Shown in pieces: positions 7,241-11,350 of a stretch of 11,350 nucleotides of DNA. Origin of the DNA: Actinomycetota bacterium (GTDB lineage Bacteria > Actinomycetota > Actinomycetes > S36-B12); the NCBI GenBank assembly GCA_026392575.1, contig JAPLBU010000319.1:1-11350 (forward strand), read 5' to 3'. The translations under genes were made by a program, and so were the position numbers. The notes beneath the pieces were generated by a model. The model was not told the origin of the DNA, ran no database searches, and worked only from the letters and a program-made list of their open reading frames with translations. Positions within the stretch are counted from its first letter, which is position 1; each line of letters opens with the position of its first letter.

Positions 7241-7988
7241 CTAGCCGACCGCTTCCATGACTTCGTCGCTCACATCGAAGTTCGCATAGACGTTCTGCAC
7301 GTCGTCGCTGTCCTCGAGTGCCTCGATGAGTCGGAACAACTTGCGCGCACCGTCCTCGTCGAGGTCGACGCTGACACTGGGCAGGAAGGTCGCCTCGGCC
7401 GACTCGTAGTCCATGCCCGCCCCCTGTACCGCCTTGCGGACGCCGACCATGTCGGTGGCCTCCGAGACGATCTCGAAGGACTCCCCGAGGTCGTTCACCT
7501 CCTCGGCGCCGGCGTCGAGGACGACCATGAGGATGTCGTCCTCCGAGACTCCGTCGGCCTTCGACACGATCACGACACCCTTGCGAGTGAACATGTACGA
7601 CACGGATCCGGGATCAGCCATGGACCCACCGTTGCGCGTCAACGCGACGCGCACATCGGTCGCCGCGCGATTTCGGTTGTCGGTCAGACACTCGACCAGG
7701 AGTGCGACCCCGTTGGGGCCGTAGCCCTCGTACATGATCGTCTGCCAATCGGCTCCGCCCGCCTCAGCGCCGGACCCGCGCTTGACTGCGCGCTCGATGT
7801 TGTCGAGCGGAACGGAGTTCTTGCGGGCCTTCTGCATGGCGTCATAGAGCGTCGGATTGCCGTTGACGTCGCCACCGCCCATGCGGGCAGCGACCTCGAT
7901 GTTCTTGATGAGGCGCGCGAACAACTTGCCGCGCCTGGCATCGACGACGGCCTTCTTGTGTCGCCGCCCACTTGGCATGGCCGCTCAT
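7241..7988 (-). CDS. yebC: YebC/PmpR family protein (TACO1-like), frameshifted near the N-terminus
   Basis: Members bind ribosomes or DNA; bacterial YebC proteins help translate difficult (proline-rich) stretches, and some were described as transcriptional regulators. The expected start MSGHAKWAA reads from ATG 7988, which overlaps the pdxT stop (ATGA) and has GAGGGA about 7 nt upstream. The family's next residues (HKKAVVDARRGKLFARLIKNIEV and everything on to the stop at 7241) read in a different frame. The usual sequence is WA-T-K-HKKA, and here only one base (7961) stands between GCGGCG and CAC-AAG-AAG, consistent with loss of 5 bases (a Thr-Lys pair) or gain of 1. Restored length is about 248-250 residues, normal for the family. 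An ATG at 7978 would give 245 residues beginning MPSGRR in place of the conserved MSGHAKW start. Error in the sequence is the simplest reading; a real lesion is possible. Confidence 0.88.
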
Positions 7989-8593
7989 GCGTGTTCCCTC
8001 ACCATCTCGACGAACATCTCGTGCACGCGCGCGTCCCCCGTCAGTTCGGGATGGAACGCCGTCGCCAGCAATGATCCCTGCCGGACCGCGACGATCGTAC
8101 TCTCGCCATCCCCTCGATGGATGCGCGCAAGCACCTGAACCTCGTCGGCCACCGATTCGACCCATGGGGCCCGGATGAACACCGCGGGGAAGTCCGGCGC
8201 ACCAAGGGCCGCGAAGGGCAGGTCCGCCTCGAAGGAGTCGACCTGCCGACCGAAGGCATTGCGACGGACGGTCATCTCGATGCCGCCGATGGTCTCCTGA
8301 TCATGGCGCGCGTCGTTGACCCGGTCGGCGAGCATGATCATGCCCGCGCAGGAGCCAAACATCGGCAGCCCTGCTGCGCGCGCCGCGCGCAGCGGCTCCA
8401 GCAGCCCATCACTGATCGCGAGCTTCGACATCGTGGTCGACTCGCCGCCGGGGATCACCAGGCCATCGACGGTCATCAGGACCTCGACGTTGCCGACAGC
8501 CAGGGCTCGGGCACCAGCGCGCTCCAGTGAGTGGATGTGCTCACGCACGTCACCTTGCAGCGCCAGCACCCCCACCAGCGGGGACGAGCTCAC
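7985..8593 (-). CDS. pdxT: Pyridoxal 5'-phosphate synthase glutaminase subunit PdxT
   Basis: Class I glutamine amidotransferase that hydrolyses glutamine and passes ammonia to PdxS for PLP synthesis. The 202-residue protein has GVLALQGDVREH at 8-19, the GGEST motif at 49-53, the nucleophile C82 in FGSCAGM, RNAFGRQ at 111-117, FIRAPW at 139-144 and the H181/E183 pair in FHPEL. All catalytic residues are present and the length is normal. It starts at GTG 8593, overlapping the pdxS stop as GTGA, with GGAGG about 10 nt upstream. The stop overlaps the yebC ATG. Many actinobacteria carry a thioesterase gene between pdxS and pdxT; here they are directly joined. Confidence 0.97.
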   Translation of the reverse strand: MSSSPLVGVLALQGDVREHIHSLERAGARALAVGNVEVLMTVDGLVIPGGESTTMSKLAISDGLLEPLRAARAAGLPMFGSCAGMIMLADRVNDARHDQETIGGIEMTVRRNAFGRQVDSFEADLPFAALGAPDFPAVFIRAPWVESVADEVQVLARIHRGDGESTIVAVRQGSLLATAFHPELTGDARVHEMFVEMVREHA

Positions 8594-9507
8594 CAGCCCC
8601 GGTCCTCCAGGCGGTGGTGGACCGGCAGATCCGCAACGTTGATGCCGACCATCGCCTCACCGAGACCGCGAGAGACCTCGGCGATCACATCGGGCTCATT
8701 GAAGTGGCGGGTTGCCCGGACGATGGCGGTCGCTCGCTTCAGTGCATCCGCGGGCGTGGCAGCGCCGCTGCCGCTCTTGAAGATCCCGGAGCCGACGAAC
8801 ACCCCATCGGCACCCAGCTGCATCATCATCGCGGCATCAGCCGGGGTGGCGATGCCGCCTGCAGTGAACAGCACCACGGGCAGTGCGCCCTTCCTGGCAA
8901 CCTCGGCCACGAGTGCGTACGGAGCGTGCATCTCCTTGGCCGCGACATACAGTTCGTCTTCTGCCATTGACGACAAGCGGTTGATCTCTGCGCGGATCGT
9001 GCGCATATGAGTGACGGCATTCGAAACGTCGCCAGTGCCGGCCTCGCCCTTGGAGCGGATCATCGCGGCGCCCTCGTTGATCCGACGCAGTGCCTCGCCG
9101 AGGTTGGTGGCACCGCACACGAAGGGAACGGTGAACTTCCACTTGTCGATGTGGTTGGCGTAGTCGGCCGGGGTCAGCACCTCGGACTCGTCGATGTAGT
9201 CGACACCGAGGGCCTGGACCACCTGGGCTTCGACGAAGTGGCCGATCCGGGCCTTGGCCATGACGGGAATCGACACCGTCGCGATGATTCCGTCGATCAT
9301 GTCCGGATCGGACATCCGCGAGACGCCACCCTGCGCCCGGATGTCGGCAGGGACGCGCTCCAGCGCCATGACGGCGACGGCACCCGCGTCCTCGGCGATC
9401 TTGGCCTGATCCGGCGTGACCACGTCCATGATGACGCCGCCCTTGAGCATCTCGGCCATTCCGCGCTTGACGCGATCCGTTCCGACTACTGGCGACACGT
9501 CCGTCAC
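8590..9507 (-). CDS. pdxS: Pyridoxal 5'-phosphate synthase lyase subunit PdxS
   Basis: Makes PLP from ribose 5-phosphate, glyceraldehyde 3-phosphate and ammonia supplied by PdxT; it forms a dodecameric (beta-alpha)8 barrel core. The 305-residue sequence is highly conserved: KRGMAEMLKGGVIMDVV at 14-30, MALERVPADIRAQGGVSRM at 47-65, PVMAKARIGHFVEAQ at 81-95, GEAGTGDV at 154-161, and FTAGGIATPADAAMMMQLG near 214-232. Catalytic residues D28, K85 and K153 match D24, K81 and K149 of the Bacillus enzyme with a constant +4 offset. Start is GTG 9507 with a GAGG about 5 nt upstream. It heads the pdxS-pdxT-yebC set and is preceded by a 106-nt non-coding gap. Confidence 0.98.
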   Translation of the reverse strand: MTDVSPVVGTDRVKRGMAEMLKGGVIMDVVTPDQAKIAEDAGAVAVMALERVPADIRAQGGVSRMSDPDMIDGIIATVSIPVMAKARIGHFVEAQVVQALGVDYIDESEVLTPADYANHIDKWKFTVPFVCGATNLGEALRRINEGAAMIRSKGEAGTGDVSNAVTHMRTIRAEINRLSSMAEDELYVAAKEMHAPYALVAEVARKGALPVVLFTAGGIATPADAAMMMQLGADGVFVGSGIFKSGSGAATPADALKRATAIVRATRHFNEPDVIAEVSRGLGEAMVGINVADLPVHHRLEDRGW

Positions 9508-9613
9508 TTCGACCTCACCTGCTGACCGGCGCGCACGGCCGAATGCCGTGCAGGGCCTCCAATCCTAGGGCCTGTCGCACCCATGGGCCTCACCGCGCTG
9601 GACCGCCCCGTCA
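9508..9613 (-). promoter_or_regulatory. Probable pdxS promoter/leader region
   Basis: This 106-nt gap is the longest non-coding stretch in the window. Seen on the coding (minus) strand: a TAGGAT hexamer at 9567-9562 that resembles an actinobacterial -10 element, three direct AGGCCC copies (9590-9585, 9573-9568, 9558-9553) around it, and a perfect 7-bp hairpin, GCACGGC-ATTCG-GCCGTGC, at 9551-9533 between that hexamer and the pdxS start. No clear -35 hexamer is visible. A separate promoter for pdxST here is an inference from the gap and these elements. The hairpin lacks a T-run and is not a typical terminator. Confidence 0.45.
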
Positions 9614-10162
9614 TCAGACCGGCAGACCCTCCGGCATGGAGTCGTCCATCTCCCAGCTCTCCGGCCATGGCGTGTGACCCGCAAGCCTGAAGAGCCGGAC
9701 CATCCGCTGGCGCCGCAACTGGCGGCAGGCCCGTACCGCGTCATTGTGGAAGCGGCGGGTCAGCTGGACGCGACGGCAGGCCGCCTCGAGCTCCTCGAGG
9801 GTCTCGGGCCCTTCCGGGGATTCGGCCGCAAGGGCCAGATCATCAGCGTCGAGCGCCGCAACGAGGGCGGCCGTCAGGTCCGACTCCGCAATAGCGTGTG
9901 CGTCGTCGCTGAGGTCGGCCGACGTGCGCGCGTGGTGTGCGGCGGACGCGAGCACCAGGCTGGCGGCTGGGTCGAGCAGGTGTCCGGATGCCAGCTCGAG
10001 TGCCACCGACGACCTCCGCAGCAGTTGTGCGTCAAGGAGCAGGCGCGAGGAGTCGATGCGCCGATGCAGATGGTCGAGCCGGCCCGCAGTCATGCTGAGG
10101 TACGCACCCAGGAGCAGAAGGACGACAGCGAGGAACACGCCGAGCACCATCCATGTGCTCAT
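9614..10162 (-). CDS. Conserved actinobacterial membrane-anchored protein with LemA-like core
   Basis: Function unknown. The 182-residue protein has one N-terminal membrane segment (about residues 5-24, VLGVFLAVVLLLLGAYLSM) followed by a mostly helical soluble part: RLDHLHRRIDSSRLLLDAQLLRRSSVALELA at 28-58, an Ala/Asp-rich middle, RRVQLTRRFHNDAVRACRQLRRQRMVRLF at 130-158 and a closing AGHTPWPESWEMDD. The RRFHNDAV stretch and the RR-S-LEL helix recall LemA-family proteins (remote resemblance, seen by eye). As I recall, genes with a similar N-terminal segment follow pimA in other actinobacteria, some with an added Nudix domain; no Nudix box is present here. Start is ATG 10162 in an ATGA overlap with the pimA stop, and it ends in tandem TGA codons. 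Context suggests a membrane role tied to lipid/PIM synthesis, unproven. Confidence 0.85.
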   Translation of the reverse strand: MSTWMVLGVFLAVVLLLLGAYLSMTAGRLDHLHRRIDSSRLLLDAQLLRRSSVALELASGHLLDPAASLVLASAAHHARTSADLSDDAHAIAESDLTAALVAALDADDLALAAESPEGPETLEELEAACRRVQLTRRFHNDAVRACRQLRRQRMVRLFRLAGHTPWPESWEMDDSMPEGLPV

Positions 10163-11231
10163 GGGCCCTCACTCCTGCCGCCGAGCCGACCGACCAGCTG
10201 ACCCCGGAGATCCTCGGTGACCTTCTCTCCAGGTGCTCGGACGCTCTCGTAGACGGCGATGACGTCGTCCACGACACGGTCCCAGTCGAACTCGCGAACA
10301 CGACGGTCGGCCTCGGCCACGTAGTGGGCGCGAAGCGGGGCGTCCTGAAGGAGCGTGACCAACGACGCTGCGAGGGCTGCCGAATCCTCGTTACGATGCC
10401 GAAGGACTCTCCGCCGGTATGCGGAGCCACGTAGACGTCGACGGACCGCAGGGCACGGGCCTTGTCGACATCGCTGATGAACCCGAGGAAGGTCACGGCC
10501 TGCTGGCAGTCAGCGTCCAGCCCCTCACGCGCATCGTCGACGTCGCCCGGGCCAGCCACGAGGACCTCAAGGTCGGGAATCTCCCGCAGGACCGCGGGAA
10601 GTGCGTCAAAGAGGACCGACAGGCCCTTGCGCGGTTCGTCCATCCGGCCGAGGAACAGGATCCGCGGTCGCTCATCGCCGAGGTCGGGCAGTCGATCGGT
10701 CGACGCGAAGGCCGAGACTCGAACGCCATTCGGGATGAGAACAGCATCGCCACCGAGGTGCGCCACCATCGTGCGTCGCGCGTCCTCGCTGACGGCGATG
10801 CGCCCGCGCACCTTCTCCATCGCGGTCTGCCCGATGTAGTAGCCGGCCGACATGATCCGCGAGCGATCGTGCGACGAATGCCACGTCGCCACGAGCGGAC
10901 CGCGGGCCACCCACAGGGCGAGGATCGACAGGCTCGGCGCTACCGGCTCATGCACGTGGACGATGTCGAAGTCGCCATCGCGAATCCAGCCCCGGACACG
11001 ACGCGTGGCCTTCACCCCGAAGCTCAGGCGTGCGACCGAGCCGTTGTACCGAACGGCCGTGGGTCGACCACCGTCCGCGACCCACGACGGCAGATCAGCG
11101 GGGTCATCGACCGGAGCGAGCACGCTGACATCGTGGCCGTGATCGCTCAGCGCAACCGCCAGGTCTGCCACATGGGAGCGCACACCTCCAGGAACATCCC
11201 AGGAGTAGGGGCAGACGATGCCGACCTTCAC
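10159..11231 (-). pseudogene. pimA: Phosphatidylinositol mannosyltransferase PimA, with internal out-of-frame deletion
   Basis: PimA is the GT4 enzyme that moves mannose from GDP-mannose to phosphatidylinositol on the cytoplasmic face, the first PIM step. Start is GTG 11231 with GGAG 6 nt upstream, overlapping the previous stop (GTGA); an upstream in-frame GTG at 11270 would run through that gene and is unlikely. The first frame is intact to residue 280: CPYSWDVPGGV at 7-17, HEP at 94-96, H118, R196 and K202 in GRMDEPRKG, and GGESFGIV at 273-280. The expected next ~35 residues (LVEAMAAGTPVVAS-like to the end of the nucleotide-sugar pocket) are absent. Reading resumes in another frame at about 10389 with EDSAALAASL and runs to EFDWDRVV and the stop at 10159. 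The missing length is 3k+1 nt, roughly 106. The lost part contains the second Glu of the EX7E motif. If real, the enzyme is inactive; an assembly deletion is plausible. Confidence 0.88.
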
Positions 11232-11350
11232 TCGGATCTCCGGCGCGCCGGGTCCAGATCGGCGATCCACACCGGCTGCATCATGTGCCAGTCGGCGCTG
11301 TGGTCGCGGATGCCCGCCTCGAAGGCGCGTGCGATGTCCTGCGTGATCGC
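11228..11350 (-). CDS. Phosphatidylinositol mannoside acyltransferase, C-terminal end (cut by window end)
   Basis: Only the last 40 codons and stop are inside the window. They read ...ITQDIARAFEAGIRDHSADW then HMMQPVWIADLDPARR and a short tail. The IA.AFE.GI......DWHM.Q..W..DL pattern is typical of the C-terminus of the lauroyl/myristoyl-like acyltransferases (PatA/LpxL-HtrB family) that acylate PIMs in actinobacteria. The TGA (11230-11228) overlaps the pimA start as GTGA. The position immediately before pimA is the standard place for this gene (Mycobacterium Rv2611c-Rv2610c order). The catalytic HxxxxD motif lies outside the window, so the call rests on the C-terminal signature plus gene order. 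Confidence 0.85.
   Translation of the reverse strand, partial: AITQDIARAFEAGIRDHSADWHMMQPVWIADLDPARRRSE

Noticed and set aside
6195..7244. Long plus-strand open frame (349 codons) opposite the WS/DGAT gene
   Set aside because: It is antisense to a gene with clear family motifs. Its translation is rich in Arg, His, Gly and Asp with no recognisable domain, as expected for a shadow frame in high-GC DNA.
9533..9551. Hairpin as a rho-independent terminator
   Set aside because: The 7-bp stem has no following T-run on either strand and lies just upstream of pdxS, so a leader or chance structure is more likely.
11232..11270. pimA start at GTG 11270
   Set aside because: It would overlap the upstream acyltransferase by 43 nt and add 13 residues not seen in PimA. 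GTG 11231 has GGAG at good spacing and a GTGA overlap.

Overview
The window is a high-GC, tightly packed, single-strand block: every gene I can support lies on the minus strand, so genes are read from high to low coordinates. Gene content and order (PIM acyltransferase, pimA, conserved membrane protein, pdxS, pdxT, yebC, ruvC, ruvA, ruvB, yajC, secD, secF, apt) match the conserved housekeeping cluster known from Mycobacterium, Streptomyces and relatives. The phosphatidylinositol mannoside (PIM) genes, the actinobacterial LexA box and the actinobacterial SecD/PimA sequence features point to a high-GC actinomycete. Species cannot be named from this sequence.

Layout in transcription order. (1) Membrane lipid module, 11350-9614: the C-terminal end of a PIM acyltransferase (cut by the window edge), a PimA mannosyltransferase with an internal loss of about 35 residues, and a small membrane protein with a LemA-like core. 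(2) Vitamin B6 module, 9507-7985: PdxS and PdxT, which together form the PLP synthase. (3) yebC (7988-7241), overlapping the pdxT stop but frameshifted after about nine codons, followed after 2 nt by a wax ester synthase/diacylglycerol acyltransferase (WS/DGAT) gene, the one member that is not part of the textbook cluster. (4) DNA repair module, 5705-3539: ruvC-ruvA-ruvB behind a perfect LexA (SOS) box. (5) Protein export module, 3481-277: yajC, secD and secF, the accessory Sec membrane complex; secF carries a single-base frameshift. (6) The first 91 codons of apt (purine salvage), cut by the window start.

Seven gene junctions use ATGA or GTGA stop/start overlaps, which indicates operon structure and translational coupling and helps fix several starts. 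The only non-coding stretches are short: 9508-9613 (probable pdxS leader), 5706-5774 (SOS-controlled ruvC leader), 3488-3538 and 3107-3166. No tRNA, rRNA, insertion sequence, CRISPR array or phage remnant was seen.

I do not see a novel multi-gene system here. What deserves attention is that three highly conserved genes (secF, yebC, pimA) are disrupted in 11 kb. That is more easily explained by sequence or assembly errors than by biology, but the pimA loss is too large for a simple base-call error. The WS/DGAT insertion, the SOS box and the SecD low-complexity repeat are the other points of interest.
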